From Mycolicibacter heraklionensis (GTDB lineage Bacteria > Actinomycetota > Actinomycetes > Mycobacteriales > Mycobacteriaceae): DNA of 64,000 nt. Every line of letters starts with the position of its first letter. The stretch's first letter is position 1. A program made the translations under genes and the position numbers. The stretch spans positions 62,001-126,000 of the forward strand of contig NZ_LDPO01000010.1 of NCBI RefSeq assembly GCF_001021505.1, given 5' to 3'. The notes under the pieces were generated by a model. It worked only from the letters and a program-made list of their open reading frames with translations. It was not told where the DNA came from and ran no database searches. Shown one piece after another: positions 48,882-58,465 of the stretch.

Positions 48882-50333
48882 TCAGCTGAGCTGGTCCGGG
48901 TCTTCGGGAGTCTCCCAGGTGTGCGGCAACATCGGGATGGTCGGGCCCGCGGCGCTCTCGGTCACGGTGGTCAATCCGGTTACCGCAGAACCGGTCTCAT
49001 GACGAACGGTGCCGGAGAACCCGATCGGGCCCGCGCCGTGTTCGGCGGCCGCGACGTCGTTCGGGTCGAGGTATTCGTAGCGGTGGCCGGGATCGGTCAG
49101 GGCCTTGCGCTGCCGTCGGCGACGCGGCTGGCCCGCGAGAGCGGCGCTGGCCGCCACCGCCTCGGCCGCATCGCGGCGCTGGTCCTGTGCAGGAGTGCCC
49201 ACGCGCACTTTCATGCGCGCCCCGCTGGCCGGGCCGCCGCCCACCAGGTAGGGGACGAACCCTGCCTCGGCGCCGGTGAACGGAGGCGGAACCGCCGGGG
49301 CGCCGCCGGCGACAGTGGCGGCCGGGGCCAGCGTCGGCGGAGCCATGGCCGGGGGAGCCGCCGGGGCGGGGGCCGGCGGGGCCGACAGAGCCGGTGGTGC
49401 GGCGGCGGCCGGAACGGGCATCGGCGTGCTCGGGGCCGGCAGCGCCGGTGCGGCGGGAGCGGTGATGCCCGCCAGGCCGGCCAGCCCGGCGAGACCGGCG
49501 AATCCGCCCACCGGTGAGACGGGTGCCACCAAGCCGAGCATCGTCTCGGTCAGCGACGTGACGGCCGGCGCTATCCCGAGGACGATCTCACCCGCGTAGT
49601 GCGGAGCGATCGTCATCAGCACCGGATCGCTGATCAAACTGGTAAGCGGGTTGTTGCTGGACAGGTCGGCTTGGATGGCCTCGTTGATCTCGGCGATCCG
49701 GGTGGTCCACCAGCTCTCCTGGTAGATGTTGCCGAAGTCCTGGGTGGGTGCCTGATCGGTCCGGTGCTGGTGGTCGCGGTGCTGGGGGGTATCGGGGTTG
49801 AGCACCGTCGGCGCGGTCGACGCCGCCGGCGACGACGCCACCGCGGCGCCGGCCACCGCCTGATACGTCGACATGGTGGCGGCCGCCTGGACCCACATCC
49901 GGGTGTAGTCGGCCTCGTTCAGGGCGATCGGAATCGCGTTGACCCCGAAGAAATTCGTCGCCACCAGTACCGCGTGAATGGCGTGGTTGGCCGCCAGCTC
50001 GGCCAGGGTGGGCATGGCGGCCAACGCGGAGGTGTAGGCGGTGGCGGCGGTCTGGTGCTGGGCGGCCAGCGCCAGACTGTCCGCGCCGGCCTTCGCCAGC
50101 CAGGCCAGATACGGAACATTGGCCGCCACATAGGATTCCGCGCTCGGCCCCTGCCACGATCCCGCTTGCACCGCCGAGAGCATCGCGGAAAGTTCCTGTG
50201 CCACTTCGGTGTATTCCGTACTCAACGCATCCCACATCGCGGCGGCAGCCAGTAACGGCCCGGCGCCCGGACCGCTGCTCAGCAAGGCTGAGTGCACCTC
50301 CGGTGGTGAGGCCATCCAGATCGGCTCCGTCAT
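48882..50333 (-). CDS. PPE-PPW protein
   Basis: This 483-residue protein begins [18 protein letters not shown], a PPE domain with [10 protein letters not shown] and NEADYTRMW. The C-terminus carries both PPW hallmarks, GFSGT and PMLPHTW (PxxPxxW). An Ala/Pro-rich region separates the two. The longer upstream frame is rejected because the PPE domain starts at the ATG at 50333. It is convergent with the PGRS-like gene and 134 bp from the cupin gene. The PE partner is not in the window. Confidence 0.9.
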   Translation of the reverse strand: MTEPIWMASPPEVHSALLSSGPGAGPLLAAAAMWDALSTEYTEVAQELSAMLSAVQAGSWQGPSAESYVAANVPYLAWLAKAGADSLALAAQHQTAATAYTSALAAMPTLAELAANHAIHAVLVATNFFGVNAIPIALNEADYTRMWVQAAATMSTYQAVAGAAVASSPAASTAPTVLNPDTPQHRDHQHRTDQAPTQDFGNIYQESWWTTRIAEINEAIQADLSSNNPLTSLISDPVLMTIAPHYAGEIVLGIAPAVTSLTETMLGLVAPVSPVGGFAGLAGLAGLAGITAPAAPALPAPSTPMPVPAAAAPPALSAPPAPAPAAPPAMAPPTLAPAATVAGGAPAVPPPFTGAEAGFVPYLVGGGPASGARMKVRVGTPAQDQRRDAAEAVAASAALAGQPRRRRQRKALTDPGHRYEYLDPNDVAAAEHGAGPIGFSGTVRHETGSAVTGLTTVTESAAGPTIPMLPHTWETPEDPDQLS

Positions 50334-50466
50334 AGCCGCCTTTCGCGCGGTGAATAGCCGAAGCCTAAACCTCAAATCTTGGTTATTTCCTGGAAGTTTC
50401 CTCCGAATGCGGGGCCGGATTGGCGATTTCGTCCGCATTCATGGAGGTCCATGTACCTCAAGCGGT

Positions 50467-51660
50467 TTATCGGGCGGGCGGGCGCACCAGAAAGCCGCTC
50501 ATGATCAGACTGCGGGCCAACTCTACCTGTTGCGCGGTCGCCAGTCCGGGAAGTTCGCCGACCCGGAACGGCTCGGTGCGCTCCGACAAAAACCGCATCG
50601 CGGCTTCGTGATCCGGGCGTGCCGTGACGATCAGCTGGGCGAACTGCAGGCCGACACCGTCGGGCGTCGTGGTCACTCGGGAGTACAGCGGCTGTTGCTT
50701 GCGCACCACCGTGTCGGCGTCGAGCCCGACGGTGTCGGCGACCTGGCCGACCACCGGGCAGCGGGCTCGCCGCACCAGCAGATCCTGCATGGCGCCAAGG
50801 CCTTCCGTGACGGTGTCGGGGGACTCGACGGCAGTCAGCCCGGCATGGATCAAGGTGGCCAGGCTCGCCCGCACCTGCGGGTCGTCCAGGTGTCTTGCGG
50901 GCAACCGGGTGTGCACCACGTCGTCGCGCAGACTCAGCATGTGCAGGGCGTGGGTCAGCAGCGTGAGCACGGTCGGCACATGGATCCCGACGGTCAGGTG
51001 CACCGACGGTCCCGCTCCGGTCTCGGCGGAGTGCACGCGGCCCCGCGGTAGGTACAGGGTGTCCCCGGCCGCCAGGTGCAAACGGGTCGGCTCCGGCAGG
51101 TCAGCCGGGTCGACTTCGTGCAGCTGTTGCATCAGGTGTGGTGGCACCGGGTCGTCACCGTAGAAATACCAGGTCTTGCTGCCCTGGATCTGCAGCACCA
51201 GCACGTCGTGGTGGTCGTAGTGCGGCAGGAAGCCCGTGGCGGCCGGCGGCGTGATGTAGGCGTTGACGTGGGTGGGGAAGTTCAGCTCGACCTCGACACC
51301 GTGGGTCAGCGTCGACATGGTGCGCAGGTACTTCTCGATGTTGTTGCAGATGATCGTGTAGCCGGCGTCGGCCGCGGCGCGAACGCGCGCCGCGTCCAGG
51401 GTGCCGTCGGGCAGCGTGTACTGCTCGGGCTTCAGGTGATCGGCGCCACGCACCAGGCGTACCGCGGACGGCTCGGTGCCTAACGCCGCCAGCAGATCCT
51501 CGGCCGCCGACGGCCCGGCCAGCAGGCGCTCGAAGTAGTCGGTGCGCCCACGTTGGATGTGGTGCGGGGCGGCGCCCCACAACTCGTCAAGGAAGTACTG
51601 CACCGTCACCGGCGCCAGCAGCCAGCCCAGCGGGGATTGCGGGCTCTCGATCTCCGACAC
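50467..51660 (-). CDS. JmjC/cupin-type Fe(II)/2-oxoglutarate oxygenase
   Basis: This 397-residue protein has a cupin core with the HxD metal pair in LPHYDHHDVLVLQIQGSKTW and the distal His in PRGRVHSAET, a layout shared with ribosomal oxygenases of the RoxA/MINA53 type; GWLLAPVTVQYFLDELW at the N-terminus is the usual lead-in. A C-terminal winged-helix-like part (residues about 310-397) follows. It probably hydroxylates a protein side chain. A longer start overlaps the upstream gene by 61 bp; the GTG at 51660, 5 bp after that stop, is preferred. Confidence 0.82.
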   Translation of the reverse strand: MSEIESPQSPLGWLLAPVTVQYFLDELWGAAPHHIQRGRTDYFERLLAGPSAAEDLLAALGTEPSAVRLVRGADHLKPEQYTLPDGTLDAARVRAAADAGYTIICNNIEKYLRTMSTLTHGVEVELNFPTHVNAYITPPAATGFLPHYDHHDVLVLQIQGSKTWYFYGDDPVPPHLMQQLHEVDPADLPEPTRLHLAAGDTLYLPRGRVHSAETGAGPSVHLTVGIHVPTVLTLLTHALHMLSLRDDVVHTRLPARHLDDPQVRASLATLIHAGLTAVESPDTVTEGLGAMQDLLVRRARCPVVGQVADTVGLDADTVVRKQQPLYSRVTTTPDGVGLQFAQLIVTARPDHEAAMRFLSERTEPFRVGELPGLATAQQVELARSLIMSGFLVRPPAR

Positions 51661-51665
51661 CGGCC

Positions 51666-52046
51666 TCAAGCGCGGGTAAGCAACAGGGTGTGCGGCACCC
51701 CGGCCCGTCCAAGCAGCTGACGCCACGGCGGCTTCAGCAGCCCCACCGCCTCATCGGTCGGCACCACCTGCGGGTTCGTGACGGCGAACGTCTTCCCGCC
51801 GACTTTGACCCGTCCGCCGTCGGCAGCCTGCAGGTTCTTCACCCAGTCGCGGCCGGTGCCGTACGGAAGCAGCACCGCGACGCCGTCGTCGGTGTGGAAC
51901 ATCGAGACCGGGGTGCGGTAGGTGGTGCCGGAGCGCCGGCCGGTGTGCTCGACGATCGACCACATCGGCACCCAGCCGCAGATCGGGCGGAACAACGGAT
52001 TCGTCACGACCCGGTTGAACCGGGCGCGCCGCTCGGAGAATTGCAC
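51666..52046 (-). CDS. Deazaflavin (F420)-dependent nitroreductase-family protein, copy 1
   Basis: This 126-residue split beta-barrel protein has the Ddn-family pattern EHTGRRSGTTYRTPV, LLPYGTGRDWVKNLQAADGG and a C-terminal LLLTR. Members bind F420 and act on quinones or nitro compounds. GTG start. It lies 3 bp after its paralogue, with which it shares the motif (R)RSGxxYRTP. Confidence 0.88.
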   Translation of the reverse strand: MQFSERRARFNRVVTNPLFRPICGWVPMWSIVEHTGRRSGTTYRTPVSMFHTDDGVAVLLPYGTGRDWVKNLQAADGGRVKVGGKTFAVTNPQVVPTDEAVGLLKPPWRQLLGRAGVPHTLLLTRA

Positions 52047-52049
52047 CGC

Positions 52050-52433
52050 TCAGGCCTGCCGGGTGAGCAGCACCGCCTGCTCGAACGGCAGCCGGGCAAA
52101 GACCCTCCGCGCCCGCGGGCTGACGTGCTCGGCCGCCTCTGCCTTGCTGACCACCCGCGGCTCGCTAACGCCGAAGGTCTTGCCGTGCCGGCGCATGGTG
52201 CCACCACCGGCGGCCGTGATGTTCTTCAGCCAGTCACGGTCCGGGCCGTAGGTGAGCAGGATGGCCACCCCGTCATTGGTGCTGAACACGGTCAGCGGGG
52301 TGCGATAGGGCTTGCCGGAGCGCCGCCCGACGTGCTCGAGGATTCCGAACGTCGGAGCCCAGCCGGCCCACATTCGCTGGATTGGGTTGGTGACATGCCG
52401 GTTGAACCGGGCCAGCCGTTGCGGTAGTTGCAT
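52050..52433 (-). CDS. Deazaflavin (F420)-dependent nitroreductase-family protein, copy 2
   Basis: This 127-residue paralogue of the downstream gene has EHVGRRSGKPYRTPL and TYGPDRDWLKNITAAGG. The two-gene tandem with a 3-bp gap suggests local duplication and co-transcription; the cupin gene follows closely in the same operon. ATG at 52433 is preferred over a longer frame, because the barrel begins there. It diverges from hemL across 92 bp. Confidence 0.86.
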   Translation of the reverse strand: MQLPQRLARFNRHVTNPIQRMWAGWAPTFGILEHVGRRSGKPYRTPLTVFSTNDGVAILLTYGPDRDWLKNITAAGGGTMRRHGKTFGVSEPRVVSKAEAAEHVSPRARRVFARLPFEQAVLLTRQA

Positions 52434-52525
52434 GATTGCCATCCAACTCCGGGCACCGACCCACTTCAACCCTCAACTACACCCTGTAGTCGAGCGAGGT
52501 CGCGCGAGCTGGGACACTGGTCGCC

Positions 52526-53845
52526 GTGGGTAATGCGGATCGAGCCACAGCGATGTCGGAGCGGTTGTTCGCCGAGGCCTGCGCGGTGATCCCCGGCGGC
52601 GTCAACTCACCGGTCCGGGCTTTCGCAGCGGTGGGGGGCACGCCCCGCTTCATCGCCGAAGGGCAGGGCTGCTGGCTGACCGACGCCGACGGCAACCGCT
52701 ATGTGGACCTGGTCTGCTCCTGGGGGCCGATGATCCTGGGCCACGCGCACCCCGCGGTGGTCGACGCGGTTCGCGACGCCGTCGGGACCGGCCTGTCGTT
52801 CGGGGCACCTACTCGCGGCGAGACCGAGCTGGTGACCGAGATCATCGCCCGGGTACCGGCGGTGGACAAGCTCCGGCTGGTCAACTCCGGCACCGAAGCC
52901 ACCATGAGCGCGCTGCGGCTGGCTCGCGGCTTCACCGGACGGTCCAAGGTCGTCAAGTTCTCCGGCTGCTATCACGGCCACGTCGACGCGCTGCTCGCCG
53001 ACGCCGGCTCCGGGGTCGCCACCCTGGCGCTGCCGTCGTCGCCGGGGGTCACCGGCGCCACCGCCGCCGACACGATTGTTTTGCCCTACAACGACGTCGA
53101 CGCCGTCCGGAAGGCCTTCGCCGAGTTCGGCGACCAGATCGCCGCCGTCATCACCGAGGCCAGCCCCGGCAACATGGGCGTGGTGCCACCGGCGCCCGGC
53201 TTCAACGCCGAGCTGCGGACGATCACGAGCGAGCACGGGGCGCTGCTGATCATCGATGAGGTGATGACGGGCTTTCGGGTGAGCAGAAGCGGTTGGTATG
53301 GCATTGATCCGGTGGACGCCGACCTGTTCACCTTCGGCAAGGTGATCAGCGGTGGGCTGCCGGCCGCGGCATTCGGTGGCCGCGCCGAGGTGATGGACCG
53401 GCTGGCGCCGCTGGGGCCGGTCTACCAGGCCGGCACGCTGTCGGGAAACCCGGTGGCCACCGCCGCCGGTCTGGCCACCCTGCGTGCCGCCGACGACGAC
53501 GTCTACGCCGCGCTGGATAAGAACGCCGACCGACTGACCGCGATGCTGGCCGAGGCGTTGACCGACGCCGGTGTGCCGCACCAGATTCCGCGGGCCGGGA
53601 ACATGTTCAGCGTGTTCTTCGCCGACGAGCCGGTCACCGACTTCGCCGCCGCCCGCGCGAGTGCGACCTGGCGCTTCCCGGCGTTTTTCCACACCCTGCT
53701 CGAGGCCGGTGTCTACCTGCCCTGCAGTGCCTTCGAGGCGTGGTTCGTCTCGGCCGCGCTGACCGACGAGGCCTTCGAACAGATCGCTGCTGCGCTACCC
53801 GCCGCGGCACGTGCCGCCGCCACCACCGGAGAGCCGAAACCCTGA
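52526..53845 (+). CDS. hemL: Glutamate-1-semialdehyde 2,1-aminomutase
   Basis: This 439-residue PLP enzyme converts glutamate-1-semialdehyde to 5-aminolevulinate, the step after HemA. It has [66 protein letters not shown] and the PLP Lys272 in [21 protein letters not shown] start. Although distant from hemA-C-D-B, it opens an operon: the following phosphatase overlaps by one base (TGATG). Confidence 0.97.
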   Translation: MGNADRATAMSERLFAEACAVIPGGVNSPVRAFAAVGGTPRFIAEGQGCWLTDADGNRYVDLVCSWGPMILGHAHPAVVDAVRDAVGTGLSFGAPTRGETELVTEIIARVPAVDKLRLVNSGTEATMSALRLARGFTGRSKVVKFSGCYHGHVDALLADAGSGVATLALPSSPGVTGATAADTIVLPYNDVDAVRKAFAEFGDQIAAVITEASPGNMGVVPPAPGFNAELRTITSEHGALLIIDEVMTGFRVSRSGWYGIDPVDADLFTFGKVISGGLPAAAFGGRAEVMDRLAPLGPVYQAGTLSGNPVATAAGLATLRAADDDVYAALDKNADRLTAMLAEALTDAGVPHQIPRAGNMFSVFFADEPVTDFAAARASATWRFPAFFHTLLEAGVYLPCSAFEAWFVSAALTDEAFEQIAAALPAAARAAATTGEPKP

Positions 53846-54453
53846 TGGCAGAAGAAACCCGCGTCCACCTGATCCGCCACGGCGAGGTCCACAATCCCGA
53901 CGGGATTCTCTATGGCCGGCTGCCCGGTTTCCGGCTCTCCGACACCGGCCGCGCCCAGGCCGTGGCCGCCGCCGAATTGCTGGCCGGCCGCGACATCGTC
54001 GCGGTGATCGCCTCGCCGCTGCAGCGCGCCCAGGAGACCGCCGCCCCGATCGCCGCCCGGCACAACCTGCCGATCGACACCGACCATGACCTGATCGAGT
54101 CGACCAATATCTTTGAGGGCAAGCGGGTTTCACCTGGCGACGGCGCCTGGCGCAACCCGCGGTTCTGGTGGCATCTGCGGAACCCGTTCACCCCGTCGTG
54201 GGGCGAGCCCTACGACCAGATCGCGGCCCGGATGGCCGCCGCGGTGAGTAATGCCCGCGCTCGCGCCGCCGGCCACGAGGTGGTGTGCGTCAGCCATCAG
54301 CTGCCGGTCTGGACCGCGCGCCAGCACCTCACCGGCAACCGGCTCTGGCACGACCCGCGCCGGCGCGAATGCGGCGTGGGTTCGGTGACTACGTTGATCT
54401 ACGACGGTGACCTTCTCGTCGACGTCGATTACCAGGTTCCGGCCGGCGGCTGA
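53845..54453 (+). CDS. Histidine phosphatase (phosphoglycerate mutase-like) family protein (Rv0525-type)
   Basis: This 202-residue protein has the RHG nucleophile motif HLIRHGEVHNPDG near residue 10, AQETAAPIAAR, and the late His in CVSHQLPV. It is a phosphatase or mutase of the cofactor-independent substrate class; the actual substrate is unknown. Its ATG overlaps the hemL stop and the redoxin follows after 2 bp. Confidence 0.88.
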   Translation: MAEETRVHLIRHGEVHNPDGILYGRLPGFRLSDTGRAQAVAAAELLAGRDIVAVIASPLQRAQETAAPIAARHNLPIDTDHDLIESTNIFEGKRVSPGDGAWRNPRFWWHLRNPFTPSWGEPYDQIAARMAAAVSNARARAAGHEVVCVSHQLPVWTARQHLTGNRLWHDPRRRECGVGSVTTLIYDGDLLVDVDYQVPAGG

Positions 54454-54455
54454 CG

Positions 54456-55046
54456 ATGCGGGCAGTGCTGATCGTCGGGGCAGTGCTGGCCGCCCTGATC
54501 TCGGGCTGCTCGGTCGGCGACGACGCCGTCACGCACGGCGGAACGTTCGAGTTCGTCTCCCCCGGCGGCAAGACCGACATCTTCTACGACCCACCGGACA
54601 CCCGCGGCCGGCCCGGCCCGATCTCCGGGCCCGACCTGATGGACCCGTCACGCACCATCGGCGTCGACGACTTCGGTGGCAAGGTCGTCGTCGTCAATGT
54701 GTGGGGGCAGTGGTGCGGACCGTGTCGTACTGAAATCAGCCAATTGCAAAAGGTTTACGACGACACCCGCGCCCAGGGTGTCGCTTTCCTGGGCATCGAT
54801 GTCCGCGACCCCGAGCCGCAGGCGTCCCGCGACTTCATCTCCGACCGCCGCATCACCTATCCGTCGATCTACGACCCGGCGATGCGCACCATGATCGCGT
54901 TCGGCGGTCGCTACCCCTCGTCGGTGATCCCGGCGACCATGGTGCTCGACCGCCAGCACCGGGTGGCGGCGGTGTTCCTCCGCGAAGTACTCGCCGAAGA
55001 CCTGCAGCCCGTCGTGCAGCGGCTGGCTGCCGAGGCGGCGCCGTGA
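54456..55046 (+). CDS. Membrane-anchored thioredoxin-like protein (ResA/CcsX type)
   Basis: This 196-residue protein has an N-terminal lipobox (AALISGC, lipid Cys near residue 18) and an extracytoplasmic thioredoxin domain with the active site WGQWCGPCRTE and the cis-Pro in SVIPATMVL. It should reduce apocytochrome c Cys pairs for heme attachment, taking electrons from CcdA, whose gene overlaps by GTGA. Position and type match Rv0526. Confidence 0.93.
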   Translation: MRAVLIVGAVLAALISGCSVGDDAVTHGGTFEFVSPGGKTDIFYDPPDTRGRPGPISGPDLMDPSRTIGVDDFGGKVVVVNVWGQWCGPCRTEISQLQKVYDDTRAQGVAFLGIDVRDPEPQASRDFISDRRITYPSIYDPAMRTMIAFGGRYPSSVIPATMVLDRQHRVAAVFLREVLAEDLQPVVQRLAAEAAP

Positions 55047-55822
55047 GCGGCTTCACCGCTACCGCCACCACCGGTCCGCTGCTGTTGGCCGTCGCCGTGT
55101 CGGCCCTGGCCGGGCTGGTGTCGTTCGCCTCGCCGTGCGTCGTCCCGTTGGTGCCGGGCTACCTGTCCTACCTGGCGGCCGTGGTGGGCGTCGACGAAAC
55201 TCCAAGGGCCGGTGCGCTCGAGCCCCCGCCGGGCGCGAGGTGGCGCGTCGCGGGGTCGGCGGCGCTGTTCGTCGCCGGGTTCACCGCGGTGTTCCTGCTG
55301 GGCTCGGTGGCCGTGCTGGGCATGACCACCACGTTGATCACCAACCAGGTGCTGCTGCAGCGAGTCGGCGGCGCGGTGACGATCCTGATGGGCCTGGTGT
55401 TCGTCGGCTTCGTCCCGGCGCTGCAGCGGCAAGTCCGCTTCACCCCGCAGCAGCTGTCCACCGTGTTCGGGGCGCCGCTGCTGGGCGCGGTGTTCGCGCT
55501 CGGCTGGACCCCGTGCCTGGGGCCGACCCTGACCGGGGTGATCGCGGTCGCCTCGACCACCGACGGCGCCGGGGTCGCCCGGGGCGTGGTGCTGGTGATC
55601 GCCTACTGCCTGGGCCTGGGCATCCCGTTCGTGGCGCTGGCGTTCGGGTCGGCCAGCGCGGTGGCCGGGCTCGGTTGGTTGCGCCGGCACACCCGCGCGA
55701 TCCAGGTCCTGGGCGGAGTGTTGCTGATCGCGGTCGGGCTCGCCCTGGTCACCGGGGTGTGGGACCACTTCGTGGCCGCGGTCCGCGACGGGCTGGTCTC
55801 CGACGTCAGGCTGCCGATCTGA
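55043..55822 (+). CDS. ccdA: Cytochrome c biogenesis thiol transporter CcdA
   Basis: This 259-residue polytopic membrane protein has six membrane segments and the paired redox cysteines: FASPCVVPLVPGYLS in the first helix and FALGWTPCLGPTL in the fourth. It passes electrons from cytosolic thioredoxin to the outer-face redoxin. GTG overlaps the upstream redoxin stop and its stop overlaps the ResB start (TGATG). Rv0527 is the equivalent. Confidence 0.95.
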   Translation: MSGFTATATTGPLLLAVAVSALAGLVSFASPCVVPLVPGYLSYLAAVVGVDETPRAGALEPPPGARWRVAGSAALFVAGFTAVFLLGSVAVLGMTTTLITNQVLLQRVGGAVTILMGLVFVGFVPALQRQVRFTPQQLSTVFGAPLLGAVFALGWTPCLGPTLTGVIAVASTTDGAGVARGVVLVIAYCLGLGIPFVALAFGSASAVAGLGWLRRHTRAIQVLGGVLLIAVGLALVTGVWDHFVAAVRDGLVSDVRLPI

Positions 55823-57396
55823 TGGCCGCCACCACTTCGCTGCTCGCGTGGATCCGCAACACCTGGCGGGCGCTGACCTCGATGGGCACCGCGCTGGTGC
55901 TGCTGGTGCTGCTGGCACTGGCCGCCATCCCCGGGGCACTGCTGCCGCAACGCAGCCTCAACGCCGCCAAGGTCGAGGAGTACCTGGCGCTGCACCCGGT
56001 GCTGGGCCCGCTATTGGAACGCGTGCAGGCGTTCGACGTCTTTTCCAGCTTCTGGTTCACCGCCATCTACGTGCTGCTGTGCGTGTCGCTGATCGGCTGC
56101 CTGACTCCGCGGACCCTGGAGCACCTGCGCAACCTGCGCGCCACCCCGGTCGCCGCACCGCGCAACCTGTCCCGGCTGCCCAAGCACGCCAGCGCGCAGC
56201 TGACCGGTGACGCCGGCGAGCTCGGCGCCCGGATGGCCGCAGAGTTGCGCGGCTGGCGGCGGATCACCCGCTCCTCGGACAGCGTCGCCGGCGGCATTGA
56301 GATCTCGGCGGAGAAGGGCTATCTGCGCGAATTCGGCAATCTGATCTTCCATTTCGCGCTACTGGGGCTGCTGGCCGCCGTCGCGCTCGGCCGCATGTTC
56401 GGCTACGAGGGCAACGTGATGGTGATCGCCGACGGCGGACCGGGATTCTGCTCGGCGTCGCCGGCCGCGTTCGACTCGTTCCGCGCCGGCGCCACCGTCG
56501 ACGGGACCAAGCTGCACCCGCTGTGCGTGCGGGTCAACGACTTCACCGCCGACTATCTGGTCTCCGGGCTGGCCACCTCCTTCACCGCGCATATCGACTA
56601 CCAGGCCGGCGAAGACCTGCGCACCGACCACTGGCGGCCCTACCTGCTGGAGGTCAACCATCCGCTGCGGGTCGGCGGCGTGCGGGCGTACCTGCAGGGC
56701 CACGGCTACGCACCCACGTTCACCGTGACTTTCCCGGACGGTCAGATCCGCACTCAGACGGTGCAGTTCCGCCCGGACAACCCGCTGACCCTGTTGTCGT
56801 CGGGTGCGGTCCGGATCGACCCCCCGGCCGGGGTCTACCCCGACGCCGCCGAGCGCCGCAAGCACCAGATCGGCATCCAGGGGTTGTTCGCGCCGACCGA
56901 ACAGCTCGACAACCGGTTGCTGTCGTCGGCGTTCCCCGCGATGAACGACCCGGCGGTCGCGATCGACGTCTACCGCGGCGACACCGGGCTCGACACCGGC
57001 CGGCCGCAGAGCCTGTTCACGCTGGATTCCCGGTTGATCGACCAGGGCCGGCTGACCAAGGTGGCGCGGTCCAACCTGAAGGCCGGTGAACAGATCCGCC
57101 TCGATGACGGCACCAGGGTGCGCTTCGACGGTGCGGTGCCGTTCGTCAACATCCAGGTGTCGCACGACCCCGCTGAGATCTGGGTGCTGGTGTTCGCGAT
57201 GACGATGATGGCGGGACTGGTGGTGTCGCTGGTGGTGCGCCGCCGCCGGATCTGGATCCGGATCACGCCCGCGGAACCCGTGCGGCAGGCCGGTACGGTG
57301 AACGTCGAGCTAGGCGGGCTGGCTCGCACCGACAACTCCGGCTGGGGTGACGAGTTCGAGCGTCTCAGCGCGCGGCTGTTCGGCAAGGAGATCTAG
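55822..57396 (+). CDS. resB: Cytochrome c biogenesis protein ResB (CcsB)
   Basis: This 524-residue protein has three N-terminal membrane segments (TALVLLVLLALAAIPGAL, FTAIYVLLCVSLIGCL and FHFALLGLLAAVALGRMF), a large extracytoplasmic domain (about 200-440), and a fourth segment VLVFAMTMMAGLVVSLVV near the end. It works with CcsA to attach heme to apocytochrome c in System II. The ATG overlaps the CcdA stop. Rv0528 has similar length. Confidence 0.93.
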   Translation: MAATTSLLAWIRNTWRALTSMGTALVLLVLLALAAIPGALLPQRSLNAAKVEEYLALHPVLGPLLERVQAFDVFSSFWFTAIYVLLCVSLIGCLTPRTLEHLRNLRATPVAAPRNLSRLPKHASAQLTGDAGELGARMAAELRGWRRITRSSDSVAGGIEISAEKGYLREFGNLIFHFALLGLLAAVALGRMFGYEGNVMVIADGGPGFCSASPAAFDSFRAGATVDGTKLHPLCVRVNDFTADYLVSGLATSFTAHIDYQAGEDLRTDHWRPYLLEVNHPLRVGGVRAYLQGHGYAPTFTVTFPDGQIRTQTVQFRPDNPLTLLSSGAVRIDPPAGVYPDAAERRKHQIGIQGLFAPTEQLDNRLLSSAFPAMNDPAVAIDVYRGDTGLDTGRPQSLFTLDSRLIDQGRLTKVARSNLKAGEQIRLDDGTRVRFDGAVPFVNIQVSHDPAEIWVLVFAMTMMAGLVVSLVVRRRRIWIRITPAEPVRQAGTVNVELGGLARTDNSGWGDEFERLSARLFGKEI

Positions 57397-58374
57397 ATGA
57401 ATACCACGCACATCGACGTCGGGCTGGCGCGCTACTCCGACTGGGCGTTCACCTCGGCGATGGTCGTGCTGGTCATCGCAATGCTGCTACTGGCCGTCGA
57501 ACTGGCCACCAGCCGGGCCCGCACACCCGCCGAGGCCGAGCTGGTTCCCGCCGGCGGTGTGCGCCCCGACAGCGCCACCCCGGGCGTGGTGCTCGCTGCG
57601 CAGCGACGGCCCCTGGGCGAGCGGGTGGGCCGCGCCGGACTGGCCCTGGTCTACCTGGGCATCGCCCTGTTGCTGGCCTGCATCGTGTTCCGCGGTGCCG
57701 CCACGCTGCGCCCGCCGTGGGGCAACATGTACGAATTCATCAACCTGACCTGCTTCTCCGGGCTGGTGGCGTCCGCGGTCGCGCTGCGCAGGCCGCAACA
57801 CCGCAACCTGTGGGTGTTCGTGCTGCTGCCGGTGCTGATCCTGCTGACGGTCTCCGGGCGCTGGCTCTACGCCACGGCCGCGCCGGTCATGCCCGCACTG
57901 CAGTCCTACTGGCTGCCGATCCACGTGTCAGTGGTCAGCATCGGCTCCGGGGTGTTCTTGGTGGCCGGGGTGGCCAGCATCCTCTTTCTGATCCGCTCGT
58001 CGCGGCTCAGTGACCCCGACGCCCCGGGGGCGCTGGCCCGGATGGTGCGCCGGCTGCCCGATGCGCAAACCCTGGACCGCATCGCCTACCGGACCACGAT
58101 CTTCGCTTTCCCGGTGTTCGGCTTCGGTGTGATCTTCGGCGCGATCTGGGCCGAGGGCGCCTGGGGCCGCTACTGGGGCTGGGATCCCAAGGAGACGGTG
58201 TCGTTCATCGCCTGGGTCGTCTACGCCGCCTACCTGCATGCCAGGTCGACGGCCGGATGGCGCGACTACAAGGCGGCGTGGATCAACGTCGTGGGCTTCG
58301 CGGCGATGATCTTCAACCTGTTTTTCGTCAATCTGGTGACCGTCGGCCTGCACTCGTATGCCGGAGTCGGCTAA
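57397..58374 (+). CDS. ccsA: Cytochrome c synthase/heme-handling protein CcsA
   Basis: This 325-residue protein has at least seven membrane segments and the tryptophan-rich WWD motif WGRYWGWDPKETVSF that binds heme, with flanking His residues in LPIHVSVV and YLHARSTAGW. It transports heme to the outer face and joins it to apocytochromes with ResB. It starts directly after the ResB stop. Rv0529 is the equivalent. Confidence 0.95.
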   Translation: MNTTHIDVGLARYSDWAFTSAMVVLVIAMLLLAVELATSRARTPAEAELVPAGGVRPDSATPGVVLAAQRRPLGERVGRAGLALVYLGIALLLACIVFRGAATLRPPWGNMYEFINLTCFSGLVASAVALRRPQHRNLWVFVLLPVLILLTVSGRWLYATAAPVMPALQSYWLPIHVSVVSIGSGVFLVAGVASILFLIRSSRLSDPDAPGALARMVRRLPDAQTLDRIAYRTTIFAFPVFGFGVIFGAIWAEGAWGRYWGWDPKETVSFIAWVVYAAYLHARSTAGWRDYKAAWINVVGFAAMIFNLFFVNLVTVGLHSYAGVG

Positions 58375-58465
58375 TCCAGCTGACAGATTCCTTTATGACA
58401 GCTGCGCTACCCTGCGGTTACCGACGTCCATTGACGTCCTAACCAGTGCGACAGGGGAGATACAC

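Noticed and set aside
50334..50438. N-terminal extension of the PPE-PPW protein
   Set aside because: 35 basic residues precede the conserved PPE start MTEPIW; it would mask the secretion domain.
51661..51726. Longer start for the cupin oxygenase
   Set aside because: It would overlap the upstream nitroreductase-family gene by 61 bp; the GTG 5 bp after that stop fits better.
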